From AC-32 sp963715575 (lineage in GTDB: Bacteria; Actinomycetota; Thermoleophilia; Gaiellales; Gaiellaceae), in assembly GCA_963715575.1 (NCBI GenBank), contig OY970250.1, forward strand, positions 930,001 to 994,000: a stretch of DNA of 64,000 bases. The letters are read 5' to 3'. Every line of letters starts with the position of its first letter. Position 1 is the stretch's first letter. The position numbers and the translations under genes are program-made. Positions 17,453 through 26,073 of this stretch are shown in pieces. Below the pieces are notes generated by a model. The model was not told the origin of the DNA and made no database searches. It saw only the letters and a program-made list of their open reading frames with translations.

Positions 17453-18861
17453 AGGCCCACCGGCGACCAGGAGAAGCCGTGCACGCCCGGCGCGAGCGAG
17501 AAGCTGTCGCCGCCGTGGTAGACCGGGATCGCGGGCACGCCGTCGTGCACCTTCTCGACCAGCTTGCGCTCGATCCGCCAGCGGTCCTCGTCGTCGAGCG
17601 TGCGCACCGCCTGCCGCATCAGGGCGTCGTAGGAGGGCTCACACCAGCGGGCGACATTGAAGGCGCTCCCGCAGGTGAACTGGTCGAGCTGGTTGTAGGG
17701 GTCGAAGACCTTCGAGCTCCAGCCGAGCAGGATCAGGTCGGCATCCTGTTCCCGGAGCGCGGCCACCGTCGGCACCGGGAGAAACGTGAGGCGGAGGCCG
17801 AACTGGCGCAGCTGCGCGTCCTCGCGGCGCAGCGCCGCGGCGATGCCCGAGCCGCCGCGATCCTGTTCGGCCCAGGCGAGGGTCAACGCCAGCGGCCGCG
17901 GCTTGCCGGACAGGTCGACCGCCTCGTGCGAGTTGACGGCGTTTGCACCCGGCATCGCCGGCGGCACGAGCGAGACCGGATCGGTGCCGAGGTCGAGATG
18001 CGTGATCACCCAGGCGACGTACTGGCGCGCCTCGAGGTCGGCGAGCGGCGTCCCGCGGGTGACGAGCCAGAGCTGGCCGGTGGCCAGCAGCGGCAGCTCG
18101 TCGGCCTCAGCCGCCGCAGGCCCGGCCGTGTCGATCCACGGCAGCCCCGGCCCGGCCAGCTGGCGCGGCAGGACGGCGTCGGCGCCCTTTGTCGCGGTGC
18201 CGAGGACGAGCCGGCTCGGCTTGACCGCGCCCGCGTTCCAGTAGTTGAAGTTCCGCTCGAGCACGAGCTTGCCCTCGACGCGGGAGGCGACGCGGAACGG
18301 CCCGCTGTAGAGGTTCTGCCTCGGCGGCGCGGGCGCGGCGACCGGGAAGGCGGCCAGCTCGTCGAACCAGGGCACGGGGTGCTGCAGCGTCACGCGCAGG
18401 TTGCGGTCGTCGAGCACCTGGACACCGATCGAGCCGTTGCCGGTCGCGTGCAGGTGCCGCGCGCCGCGCACGATCCCGAGCTCGGGCCCGGCGTAGGGCG
18501 CGTTCGTGCCCGGCCGCAGCGCGCGCCGCCACGAGCGCTTGAAGTCGCCGGCCGTGATCGGCGTGTCGTCGCTCCACTGGATCCCCTTGCGCAGGTGGAA
18601 CGTCCAGACGAGCCCGCCCTCGCCGACGTCCCACGACTCGGCCAGGTCCGGCTCGACGCCCGTCTCCGAGAAGCGCGTCAGGCCGGCGTAGAGCTCGTGT
18701 GAGACGTTCAGCGACGGCAGGTCGCTCGCCTTGGCCGGGTCGAGCACCGTCGGCACGAGCGGCAGCGCCAGCCGCAGCGTCTGCGGCTTCGCTGTCGAGG
18801 AGCCGCCGCAGCCCGCGAGCAAGAGGGCCGCGCCTACCGCTAGCCCACGAGCTTTGCCCAT
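17422..18861 (-). CDS. Peptide/oligopeptide ABC-type solute-binding lipoprotein (SBP_bac_5)
   Basis: A 479-residue solute-binding protein. The signal peptide ends in the lipobox LLLAGCGG (cysteine at 18), so it is lipid-anchored. Family features: LRLALPLVPTVLDPAKASD, LYAGLTRFSETGVEPDLAES, WTFHLRKGIQWSDDTPITAG and a C-terminal IPVYHGGDSFSLAPGV. OppA/DppA-like proteins capture peptides or nickel and feed a permease, but no Opp permease or ATPase lies nearby. It overlaps the secreted protein gene upstream by 22 bases, so the two may be co-expressed. It may instead have a binding role in the envelope. Confidence 0.88.
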   Translation of the reverse strand: MGKARGLAVGAALLLAGCGGSSTAKPQTLRLALPLVPTVLDPAKASDLPSLNVSHELYAGLTRFSETGVEPDLAESWDVGEGGLVWTFHLRKGIQWSDDTPITAGDFKRSWRRALRPGTNAPYAGPELGIVRGARHLHATGNGSIGVQVLDDRNLRVTLQHPVPWFDELAAFPVAAPAPPRQNLYSGPFRVASRVEGKLVLERNFNYWNAGAVKPSRLVLGTATKGADAVLPRQLAGPGLPWIDTAGPAAAEADELPLLATGQLWLVTRGTPLADLEARQYVAWVITHLDLGTDPVSLVPPAMPGANAVNSHEAVDLSGKPRPLALTLAWAEQDRGGSGIAAALRREDAQLRQFGLRLTFLPVPTVAALREQDADLILLGWSSKVFDPYNQLDQFTCGSAFNVARWCEPSYDALMRQAVRTLDDEDRWRIERKLVEKVHDGVPAIPVYHGGDSFSLAPGVHGFSWSPVGLYELAGLTRS

Positions 18862-20402
18862 ACGTTGTCGAGCAGCTTGTAGGTGATCCCGCGGCCCATG
18901 CGCAGGAAGGTGTAGTTGCCGGTCGCGAACACCCGCCCGCGGCCGGCGCGCGACCAGGTCATGGCCGCGTGGATCACGCCGCGCTTGCCCCTGATCAGCG
19001 CCTGCGCCGCGATCACATGGTCGTGCGGGCTGAGGCCCGGGTCGACGCGGTCACTCTCGGAGTTGGCGACGCCGAAGGACTGGCCGGGGCCGATCCCGGT
19101 CCCGCGGAAGAGCCAGCGCACACGGTCGTAGTCCTTGCCGGTCGCGGCCACGTACGGCTCGGCACGCGCCTTCGGGAAGCAGCAGCCGTCGTAGCCGACC
19201 CCGGTCAGCGCGAAGTCGGAGCGGCCCTCGCGCGCGTCGTAGTCGGTCATCACCACGGCGTTGTTCTCGGGGTCGACCCGCACCTGGCGGTAGAACGGGT
19301 TCGCCTGCAGGAAGACGAGGTTGCCGCCCTCGTCGCGGTAGCGCTTGAGCAGGTCATACGTGGCCGGCTCGTAGTACTCGCTGTGGCCGGGGAAGACGAT
19401 CGCGCGGTACTTGCGGAGCGTCGAGAGCGGCAGGCGGCCGAGCTCGATGTCGGTGATGTGCTGTGTGCGCGGGCTGCGCGAGCAAAGCCAGCGCGAGAAG
19501 CCGAGCGCGGCCTGGTGGTCGTCCTCGAGCCCCTCGCGCAGGAGCGGGCCCTTCAGCGAGACGCGGCGCTGGGGCCAGAACTGGTACCAGCTGTCCGGGA
19601 TCCCGTTCAGGTCGGCGTCGTAGGCGCTGTAGGCGCGCCAGGTTAAGTACGGCCAGACGACGAGCGCGGTGCGCGGTTGCGGCTGGTCCACCGGCCGGCC
19701 CGAGCGGACGACGATTGGCGCGAGGAACCTGTCGCCAGCAGGATCGGTCGCGACCGCGTGGTAGAGGCCAGGCGGGACACCGAAGGGAACGACCAGTGGG
19801 TCGCCGCTGTCGCTGAAAGTCAGGTGAGATTCACCTGGCTTGCAGTCCTGATCGATACTCACCGATGCCTGTCCCCGATCGGCCGAAACGACGAGCGGGA
19901 CTCGGTCGCCCTGGTGGAAGCTGCCGGTCGAGTCGACGAAGGCGGCCAGCCGCTCGACCCGCACCGTGTGCGCCGGCGCGCAACCGGAGGTCCGCCACGG
20001 CGGCCGCCGCACGCTCGCCTCGGCCAGGCCGGGCCGCACGACCTCGCGCGCAGCGAGCGGCCGGCCCGAATCCTTGTAACAGACTGTTACTTGGTAGCTC
20101 CCGTCGCCGACCTCGCCGCCGGTTGCCGTCGTGCCGTTCCAGGTCAGCTCCGGCGAGGTCGAGGAGACGCCGGTGCGGATCCGCTTCCAGCCGGAGAGAC
20201 GGCCGCCCCAGACGTAGGCGCGCAGGCCTAACAGCGTTCCCGCCGCGGCGTTCGTCCGCACCGTCAGCGTGTCGTTGACGCCGTTGCCGTTCGGGCTGAA
20301 CACCGGCCGGTCGAGCGAGATCCGCAACGCCGGCGCCTGCCGAGCCGCCGCTCCCGGGACGGCCGCGAGGAGCACGACCGTCGCGGCCAAAACGAGCTTC
20401 AC
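18840..20402 (-). CDS. Secreted protein with FlgD/Ig-like domain and N,N-dimethylformamidase large-subunit-like domain
   Basis: A 520-residue protein with a Sec signal (VKLVLAATVVLLAAVPGAAA). Residues about 25-110 form an Ig-like domain with the motif RPVFSPNGNGVNDTLTVRT and a typical FlgD end (WNGTTATGGEVGDGSYQVTV). The second half matches the C-terminal domain of the N,N-dimethylformamidase beta subunit: TWRAYSAYDADLNG, FPGHSEYYEPATYDLLKRYR, GGNLVFLQANPFYRQVRV. In that family this domain carries the hydrolase core, but formamidase activity cannot be assumed. GTG 20402 overlaps the epimerase stop. It probably acts on or near the cell surface. Confidence 0.75.
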   Translation of the reverse strand: MKLVLAATVVLLAAVPGAAARQAPALRISLDRPVFSPNGNGVNDTLTVRTNAAAGTLLGLRAYVWGGRLSGWKRIRTGVSSTSPELTWNGTTATGGEVGDGSYQVTVCYKDSGRPLAAREVVRPGLAEASVRRPPWRTSGCAPAHTVRVERLAAFVDSTGSFHQGDRVPLVVSADRGQASVSIDQDCKPGESHLTFSDSGDPLVVPFGVPPGLYHAVATDPAGDRFLAPIVVRSGRPVDQPQPRTALVVWPYLTWRAYSAYDADLNGIPDSWYQFWPQRRVSLKGPLLREGLEDDHQAALGFSRWLCSRSPRTQHITDIELGRLPLSTLRKYRAIVFPGHSEYYEPATYDLLKRYRDEGGNLVFLQANPFYRQVRVDPENNAVVMTDYDAREGRSDFALTGVGYDGCCFPKARAEPYVAATGKDYDRVRWLFRGTGIGPGQSFGVANSESDRVDPGLSPHDHVIAAQALIRGKRGVIHAAMTWSRAGRGRVFATGNYTFLRMGRGITYKLLDNVWAKLVG

Positions 20403-21382
20403 CGCGAGGGAGCGAGGCTCTGCACGGGCTGCCGCTCGCGGTACCACGCGATCGTACGGGCGAGCCCCTCGTCCAGGTCGACACTCGGCTCCCACTCGAG
20501 CAGCTTCAGCGCCTTGTCCACGTTCGGGATCCGCATCTCGACGTCGGTGTAGTGAAGCGGCTTGAAGACGATCTCCGAGTCCGACTCGGCCAGCCGCTTG
20601 ATCCGGGAGGCGAGGTCGAAGACCGTCACCACCGAGCGCGGGTTGCCGACGTTGAACACCTGCCCGACCGCCTCCTCGCGCTCGAGCATCGCCAGCAGCG
20701 CCTCGACCACGTCGTCGACGAAGCACCAGGCGCGGATCTGCGAGCCGTCCCCGTGGATCACGATCTCGTCGCCCGCGAGCGCGCGCACGGTGAAGTGGTG
20801 GATCGCGCCGCTGCCGAGCTGACCGGGGCCGTAGACGTTGAACGGCCGGATCGTCGTCGAGGGCAGCTTGTACTCGTCGAAGTACGAGTGAGCGAGGTAC
20901 TCGCCGGCGAGCTTCGAGACCGCGTACGTCCAACGCGCCTCGCCGACTGAGCCTTGCGAGGTGACGTGCGTCTCCTCGACCTTGTAGGCGTGCGTGCCGA
21001 AGACCTCGCTCGTCGAGAAGTCGATCAGCCGCTCGATCGACCCGGACTCGTGCGCGGCCTCGAGCACGTTCGACGTGCCGAGCAGGTTGACGCGCATCGT
21101 CCGCACCGGGCTCTTCAGCACCGAGTCGACGCCCGCGATCGCGGCGAGGTGGACGACGTGCGTGGCGCGCGCGGTCAGGTCGCGCAGCAGCGGCAGGTCG
21201 AGCACGTCGCCCTCGACGAAGCGCAGATTCTCGTGCTCGGCGAGGTCGGTGCCGGTCAGCGAGTCGCGGTGCAGGTTGTCGAGCACCACGATCTCGTTCT
21301 CGCCTACCAGCCGCCGCGCGAGGGCGGTGCCGATGAAGCCCGCGCCGCCCGTCATCAGGATTTTCTTCCCGCTCAAAGCCAC
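20399..21382 (-). CDS. NAD-dependent sugar-nucleotide epimerase (GalE/UDP-glucuronate epimerase-like)
   Basis: A 327-residue extended SDR: ILMTGGAGFIGTALARRLVG (NAD site), VVHLAAIAGVDSVLKSPVRT, FSTSEVFGTHAYKVEETHVT, a WTYAVSKLAGEYLAHSYFDE segment with YxxxK, and IRPFNVYGPGQLGSGAIHHF. Motifs fit UDP-glucose/UDP-GlcNAc 4-epimerases and related decarboxylases. It leads the operon 21382 to 17422 on the minus strand. The GTG at 21382 follows a TAGACT -10 box by eight bases and has no ribosome-binding site, consistent with a leaderless message. Confidence 0.92.
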   Translation of the reverse strand: MALSGKKILMTGGAGFIGTALARRLVGENEIVVLDNLHRDSLTGTDLAEHENLRFVEGDVLDLPLLRDLTARATHVVHLAAIAGVDSVLKSPVRTMRVNLLGTSNVLEAAHESGSIERLIDFSTSEVFGTHAYKVEETHVTSQGSVGEARWTYAVSKLAGEYLAHSYFDEYKLPSTTIRPFNVYGPGQLGSGAIHHFTVRALAGDEIVIHGDGSQIRAWCFVDDVVEALLAMLEREEAVGQVFNVGNPRSVVTVFDLASRIKRLAESDSEIVFKPLHYTDVEMRIPNVDKALKLLEWEPSVDLDEGLARTIAWYRERQPVQSLAPSR

Positions 21383-21390
21383 GACCGGCC

Positions 21391-21396
21391 AGTCTA
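21391..21396 (-). promoter_or_regulatory. -10 box TAGACT of a predicted leaderless promoter
   Basis: Read on the minus strand, TAGACT ends eight bases before the GTG at 21382. It sits in the 41-base gap shared with the divergent flippase gene at 21424. Confidence 0.55.
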
Positions 21397-21423
21397 TCCG
21401 CGCACTTCCGCCACACTGAGGCG

Positions 21424-23016
21424 GTGATCGCGCAACAGCTGGGGCGCCTCGCCAAGCACTCGGCCATCTACGGGATGGGCGCCGTCGTCTCGCGCTTGAT
21501 CGGCGTCTTCCTGCTGCCGGTGGTGACGCGCTACCTGACGCGCGCCGACGTCGGCGCCGTGGAGACGCTGATCTCGCTGACGGTCGTGCTCGTGATCGTC
21601 CTGCGGATGGGCATCTCGATGGCGTTCTTCCGCTTCTACTTCGACGCCGACGACGATCACGGCCGCACCACGGTCGTCCGCACCTCATTCTGGTTCACGA
21701 TGGTGATGGCGACGTTCGGGCTCGTCGTCGGCTCGATCTTCGCCTCGCAGATCTCGCACATCCTGTTCACGACCGACTCACGCGCGAACCTGGTGCGCGC
21801 CGCGCTCGTGCTGCTCTGGGCGCAGATGAACTACGAGCAGTTGACGGCGCTCTTCCGGGTCGAGGAGCGCTCGGTCTCGTACGTCGCCGCCACGCTCGCG
21901 AACGTGATCATCACCGTCGTCGCGACGATCCTGCTCGTCGCCGTCTGGCACAAGGGCGCGATCGGCGTGATCGCCGGCAACTTCACCGGCACGGTGGCCG
22001 TCTACTTCGTCCTGCTCGCCTACCGCCGCTTCCAGCTCGGGCTCGAGTTCGACCGCGGCCTCTTCCGCCAGATGCAGCGCTTCGGCCTGCCGCTCGTGCC
22101 GTCGGGCCTCGCGCTCTGGGTGATCGACCTCTCCGACCGCTTCTTCCTCGTGCACATGAAGGGGCTCGGCGAGACCGGCGTCTACTCGGTCGGCGTCCGG
22201 ATCTCGACCGCGCTTCTGCTCGTGCTGATCGCGCTGCGGACCGCGTGGCCGGCCTTCGCCTTCTCGATCAAGGACGACAACGAGGCCAAGCGCACCTATG
22301 GCTACGTGCTCACCTACGTGCTCTACCTCTGCTCCTGGCTCTCGCTGACGCTCTCGCTGCTCGCGCCGTGGCTCGTGCGCCTGCTGGCGACGCCGAGGTT
22401 CTACCGGGCCCAGGAGGTCGTGCCGCTGCTCGTCTTCGGCGGGACGGCCTTCATCGCCTTCAACGTGATGTCGATCGGGATCGGCCGGGCCAAGAAGACG
22501 CAGTTCAACTGGGTGATCACCGGCGGCGCGGCGCTCGTCAACATCGGGCTCAACGTCGTCCTGATCCCGCCCTACGGGATGATCGGCGCGGCGATCTCGA
22601 CGCTCGTCGCCTACCTGGTGATGTTCTTCGGGATGACGATCCGCGCGCAGCAGGTCTTCCCGGTGCCGTACCAGTGGCGGCGGATCGCGCTCGCGGTGGG
22701 CGCGGCCGTCGGGCTAGCGGTGCTCGGGAAGAGCCTCGACGTCCCGCTTGCCGGCGCCATCCTGCTCAGCGCCGTCTACCCGCTCGTCCTGCTGCCGCTC
22801 GGGTTCTACCTGCCGGTCGAGCGGCGGCGAGTCCGCGGCCTCCTGCGGCCGGCGCGGGAGCGCGGCGGCCAGGCCGATCGCGGCCCAGACGGTGGGATCC
22901 TCGAAGAACGCGTTGTAGAAGAGGCTGTGCACGGCGACCGCGGAGATCACGAGGCCGAAGGTGAGCGCCGCCAGGCCCGGCAGGTCGCGCGCGAAGCGGC
23001 GGAACGCGAGACCTAG
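21424..23016 (+). CDS. Oligosaccharide flippase (Wzx/MurJ-superfamily) with aberrant C-terminal tail
   Basis: A 530-residue membrane protein of the polysaccharide-transporter family, with about 14 hydrophobic segments: AIYGMGAVVSRLIGVFLLPV, VTRYLTRADVGAVETLISLT and DLSDRFFLVHMKGLGETGVY are typical. It should flip lipid-linked repeat units across the membrane. The last family-like residues (YLPVERRRVRGLL) end near base 22845. A 56-residue, charged, low-homology tail follows that is simply antisense to the O-antigen-ligase gene. I infer the original stop was lost. GTG 21424 is chosen because it begins the first conserved helix; an imperfect -10 (CACACT) lies six bases upstream. Confidence 0.9.
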   Translation: MIAQQLGRLAKHSAIYGMGAVVSRLIGVFLLPVVTRYLTRADVGAVETLISLTVVLVIVLRMGISMAFFRFYFDADDDHGRTTVVRTSFWFTMVMATFGLVVGSIFASQISHILFTTDSRANLVRAALVLLWAQMNYEQLTALFRVEERSVSYVAATLANVIITVVATILLVAVWHKGAIGVIAGNFTGTVAVYFVLLAYRRFQLGLEFDRGLFRQMQRFGLPLVPSGLALWVIDLSDRFFLVHMKGLGETGVYSVGVRISTALLLVLIALRTAWPAFAFSIKDDNEAKRTYGYVLTYVLYLCSWLSLTLSLLAPWLVRLLATPRFYRAQEVVPLLVFGGTAFIAFNVMSIGIGRAKKTQFNWVITGGAALVNIGLNVVLIPPYGMIGAAISTLVAYLVMFFGMTIRAQQVFPVPYQWRRIALAVGAAVGLAVLGKSLDVPLAGAILLSAVYPLVLLPLGFYLPVERRRVRGLLRPARERGGQADRGPDGGILEERVVEEAVHGDRGDHEAEGERRQARQVAREAAERET

Positions 23017-24255
23017 CGCGGCAACGAGCAGCCAAAGGTAGAGGGCGAAGCCGACAATCCCGCCCTCGGCGGCGACCGTCACCGGCGTCGTGTGTGAGGC
23101 GGCGGCTGCCGGCTCCTTGCCCTTCAGGCCCGCCAGGTCGGCGTAGGCGTGCTTGAAGCCGCCGATCCCGACGCCCGCGACCGGGTGGTGGACGGCGATG
23201 TGCGCGCCGCGCCGCACGAGCGTGCCGCGGCCGCTGGTCGTGCTCTTCGTGTTGTGGCCGAAGACGTCGTGCCGCACGCTCGGCACCGCGAACGCGGCGG
23301 CCAGGACGATGACGCCGGCGACGATCGCGAGGATCAACCCGCGCCGGCCCCAGGCGAAGACGGCCGCCAGCACTACTCCGGCCGCGAGCGCGGCGAAGCT
23401 CGACTGTGAGTAGGAGAAGTAGAGCCCGGCCCAGATCGCCGCGATCGCGGCCGTCGCCCCGAGCAGCACGCGCAGGTCGCTCGTGAACAGCACCACCACG
23501 AGCAGGGCCAGGATCGCCACCACCAGGAAGCGCCCGTAGATCGACGGGTCCCAGAAGACCGAGTTGACCCGGTAGAAGGGCGCGAAGGCGTTCGAGACGA
23601 GCAGCTTCGGGTTCCAGAAGACGTCGCGCGTCTCGTACTGGTAGATCCCGATCGCCGAGAAGACGAGCGCCATCGCCGTCAGCTCGACGAGCAGGCCGAT
23701 CGCAATCAGCCGGCTCCAGGCGAGCCGCGCCAGCACGATCGCCAGCAGCCCGAACGGGAGGTAGAAGAAGAGCAGGTCGATCGCGCCCTGGCGCGGGTCC
23801 TGCGTCCAGAGGATCGAGAGCCCCCACCAGCCGACGAACGCCGCGAGCGGCCAGCCCACCGGGCCGAGCTCCCGCGCGCGGGTGTCGCCCTGGAGCAGCT
23901 CCCACGCGAGCAGCAGCGCCGCCGCCGCGACGACCGCGTACATCGGCACGAGCAGGTTCGCCTCGGTCGCGCCGACGTGGACGTGGATCCGCGCCGCGAT
24001 GCAGGCGAGCACGGCAAACGGGAGCACGAACGGCCAGCGGCGGATCACGAACGCGCCGGCCGCGGCGAGGCCCAGGCCGACGACAGCCAGCCCGCCGAGC
24101 AGCGGCCGGTGCCCGTGCGGGGCGAGGTAGACGGCGAGCAGGATCGCCCCAAGCGCCCAGGCGCCGAGGCCGGCCAGCCGCTGGACACGCGACGGGGCAA
24201 CGAGCAGGAGCGCGAGGCCCAGGCTGCCGAGGACGCCGCCGGCGTGCGCGGTCAC
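22714..24255 (-). CDS. O-antigen ligase / polymerase (second copy) with aberrant C-terminal tail
   Basis: A 513-residue multi-pass membrane protein of the O-antigen ligase superfamily. Conserved pieces: WWGLSILWTQDPRQGAIDLL, VNSVFWDPSIYGRFLVVAIL (the FxDPxxYGxFL segment), HHPVAGVGIGGFKHAYADL (the H-P-x-x-G-x-G loop) and SHTTPVTVAAEGGIVGFALY. It ligates or polymerises lipid-linked glycans outside the membrane. The last family-like segment, DPTVWAAIGLAAALPRR, ends near 22849; a 44-residue tail antisense to the flippase gene follows. Start GTG 24255 overlaps the preceding stop. Confidence 0.88.
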   Translation of the reverse strand: MTAHAGGVLGSLGLALLLVAPSRVQRLAGLGAWALGAILLAVYLAPHGHRPLLGGLAVVGLGLAAAGAFVIRRWPFVLPFAVLACIAARIHVHVGATEANLLVPMYAVVAAAALLLAWELLQGDTRARELGPVGWPLAAFVGWWGLSILWTQDPRQGAIDLLFFYLPFGLLAIVLARLAWSRLIAIGLLVELTAMALVFSAIGIYQYETRDVFWNPKLLVSNAFAPFYRVNSVFWDPSIYGRFLVVAILALLVVVLFTSDLRVLLGATAAIAAIWAGLYFSYSQSSFAALAAGVVLAAVFAWGRRGLILAIVAGVIVLAAAFAVPSVRHDVFGHNTKSTTSGRGTLVRRGAHIAVHHPVAGVGIGGFKHAYADLAGLKGKEPAAAASHTTPVTVAAEGGIVGFALYLWLLVAALGLAFRRFARDLPGLAALTFGLVISAVAVHSLFYNAFFEDPTVWAAIGLAAALPRRPQEAADSPPLDRQVEPERQQDERVDGAEQDGAGKRDVEALPEHR

Positions 24256-25166
24256 GGCGTCACCGTCACGACCGCCCTGGCCACGTGCCCGTGCTCGGCG
24301 ACGCGCAGCACGTAGCGACCGGGCGCGGGCGCGCGCAGGATCAGCAGCCCGCCGCCGCGGCGGGCGTGCAGCGAGCCGAGGTGCACGGAGTAGCGCTTCG
24401 CGTCGGTCAGCACTCGGAAGCCGAAGCGCCTGCCGGTCTTCACCCGCAGTGCGTGCGGCCGCAGCTCGATGTAGCGGACGAACACCGGCAGCGCCCGGCT
24501 CGGCGGGCCGAGGTTCGTGGCCAGGTCGAGCGCGCGGAGCCTGATCAGGTGCCTGCCCGGCTTGAGGCGGGCCCGGCCTTGTGGCCAATCGATCTTCCCG
24601 GCCCGCAGGAAGTCGTGGACGAGCGTCCGCGGCTCGCCGTCGACGTAGAGCTGCGCCCGGGCCCGCTCGCTCGTCTGGTACCTGATCCGGACGTGGTCCC
24701 TGACGGAGTCTCCGTCGGGCGAGATCAGCCGCGGCGTAACCGAGGCCAGGCGGACGAACGGCGGCGTCGCGTCCATCGTGATCGGGTTCGGGAGCACGAT
24801 CGTCTTGTGCGCATTCGCCAGATGGACGCGCGGACGGTAGACGCCGTCGGGCACGACCTCGCGGTTGTCGTTGCGGCCGTTCCAGGTGAACTGCAGGTTG
24901 CCGCTCGGCTCGCGGCGCGAGCGGACGAGCGTGCGCACGACGTCCCCGCTGCCGTTCACGAGCTCGACCGTCACCCGGTCCGGCTTGCGCAGCAGGAACG
25001 CGATCGGGACGGTCTTGTTCGCCAGCGAGTCGGGCGCCACTTTCTTCCCGACGTGGGTGTTCGAGATCGGGCTGTGCTCGAGCTTCAGGCCCTCGGTGAC
25101 CGCGAACGCCGCGGCCGTGCAGCCGAGGAGAGCCAGCACGACCACGATCGGCAGGACACGCGCCAC
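24252..25166 (-). CDS. Secreted protein with FlgD-type Ig-like domains
   Basis: A 304-residue exported protein with an N-terminal hydrophobic signal (MARVLPIVVVLALLGCTAAA; LLGC could also be a lipobox). The first domain has the FlgD-Ig pattern: VTVELVNGSGDVVRTL, LQFTWNGRNDNREVVPDGVY. A second domain contains TPRLISPDGDSVRDHVRIRY, resembling the SPNGDGVND motif of extracellular Ig repeats and matching the secreted protein at 18840-20402. The C-terminal third is another beta-rich domain. It may be a wall or glycan-associated structural protein. A TAGACT box nine bases before GTG 25166 suggests its own promoter. Confidence 0.72.
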   Translation of the reverse strand: MARVLPIVVVLALLGCTAAAFAVTEGLKLEHSPISNTHVGKKVAPDSLANKTVPIAFLLRKPDRVTVELVNGSGDVVRTLVRSRREPSGNLQFTWNGRNDNREVVPDGVYRPRVHLANAHKTIVLPNPITMDATPPFVRLASVTPRLISPDGDSVRDHVRIRYQTSERARAQLYVDGEPRTLVHDFLRAGKIDWPQGRARLKPGRHLIRLRALDLATNLGPPSRALPVFVRYIELRPHALRVKTGRRFGFRVLTDAKRYSVHLGSLHARRGGGLLILRAPAPGRYVLRVAEHGHVARAVVTVTP

Positions 25167-25175
25167 GGGAGCGCG

Positions 25176-25181
25176 AGTCTA
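25176..25181 (-). promoter_or_regulatory. -10 box TAGACT of a predicted leaderless promoter
   Basis: On the minus strand TAGACT ends nine bases before GTG 25166. It lies in the 22 bases after the exporter gene stop, so it would separate the sulfur operon from the glycan genes downstream. Confidence 0.5.
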
Positions 25182-25188
25182 GACGGAC

Positions 25189-26073
25189 CTAGGTGGGCGC
25201 TTCGACGCTACGGCGCCGCCCAGAGCGGGCGACGAGCCCCCACGCCGCGAAGCCGGCGGCGACGCCGATCGCGGCGACCACGAGCGCCAGGTCGGCGTGC
25301 GGGAAGTCGAGCAGCTTGATCCCGCTCAGCAGCAGCACCGACGCCAACGCGGCGCGCAGCGTCCGCTCGGGCATCCGCAGCGTGAACTGGCTCGAGATCA
25401 GGACGCCGGGGATCGAGCCGATCAACAGCCAGCCGACCGCGCCCGTGTCGACGTTGCCGGCGATGAGGTGGCCGAAGCCTGCGACCCAGAGCAGCGCGGC
25501 CGCGTGGAAGATGTCGGTGCCGACGACCTTGGCGGCGCGAAGCGGGAACACGATCAGCATCGTCAACCCGAAGAAGACCCCGGTGCCGACGGAGGTCAGG
25601 CCGACGATGAAGCCGCCGAAGAAGCCGATCGCGAGCGCGGCCAGGCGGTCGCGCCGGGTCAGCAGGAACGGCTCGTCGCTGCGCTCGGTGTAGTGGAGGA
25701 AGCTCTTCGCGAACAGGCCCGCGGCACCGAGCAGCAGCGCGACGCCGAGCACGCGCCCCATCACCGACTCCGCGCTGTCGCCGTAGGCGTGCTCGAGGCG
25801 GGTCGCGGTCCAGACGCCGACGAGCGACATCGGCGCGCTGGTCAGGAACATCCAGCCGCTCAGCCGCGCGTGCACGGTTCCGAGCCGCCGGTGCCGTGCG
25901 GCGCCCACCGTCTTGAAGATCGCGCCGTGCAGGATGTCGGTCCCGATCGCGGTGGTCGGGTTGAAGCCGAAGACGATCACGAGCAGCGGCGTCATCAGCG
26001 AGCCGCCGCCCATCCCGGTCAGGCCGACGAGGGCGCCGACGAGGAAGCCGCTGAGGACGAGTTGCCAGCTCAG
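25189..26073 (-). CDS. TauE/SafE-family sulfite/sulfonate exporter, apparent CTG start
   Basis: A 294-residue membrane protein of the TauE/SafE (DUF81) family with two repeat halves: GFLVGALVGLTGMGGGSLMT at the N-terminus and GFFGGFIVGLTSVGTGVFFG in the middle. Members export sulfite, sulfonates such as sulfoacetate or taurine-derived anions, though many are uncharacterised. The first conserved helix begins before the first ATG (26013). The only plausible start is CTG 26073, which overlaps the sat stop as CTGA, in the same way that ATG and GTG starts couple the other genes. Being last in an operon with sulfite-producing and sulfonate-forming enzymes, it probably exports sulfite or the sulfonate product. 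Confidence 0.88.
   Translation of the reverse strand: MSWQLVLSGFLVGALVGLTGMGGGSLMTPLLVIVFGFNPTTAIGTDILHGAIFKTVGAARHRRLGTVHARLSGWMFLTSAPMSLVGVWTATRLEHAYGDSAESVMGRVLGVALLLGAAGLFAKSFLHYTERSDEPFLLTRRDRLAALAIGFFGGFIVGLTSVGTGVFFGLTMLIVFPLRAAKVVGTDIFHAAALLWVAGFGHLIAGNVDTGAVGWLLIGSIPGVLISSQFTLRMPERTLRAALASVLLLSGIKLLDFPHADLALVVAAIGVAAGFAAWGLVARSGRRRSVEAPT

Noticed and set aside
25175..25195. TCTAGA and CCTAGG palindromes as an operator
   Set aside because: They are six-base palindromes of low information, and one overlaps the -10 box and the other the exporter stop codon; no longer symmetry is present.
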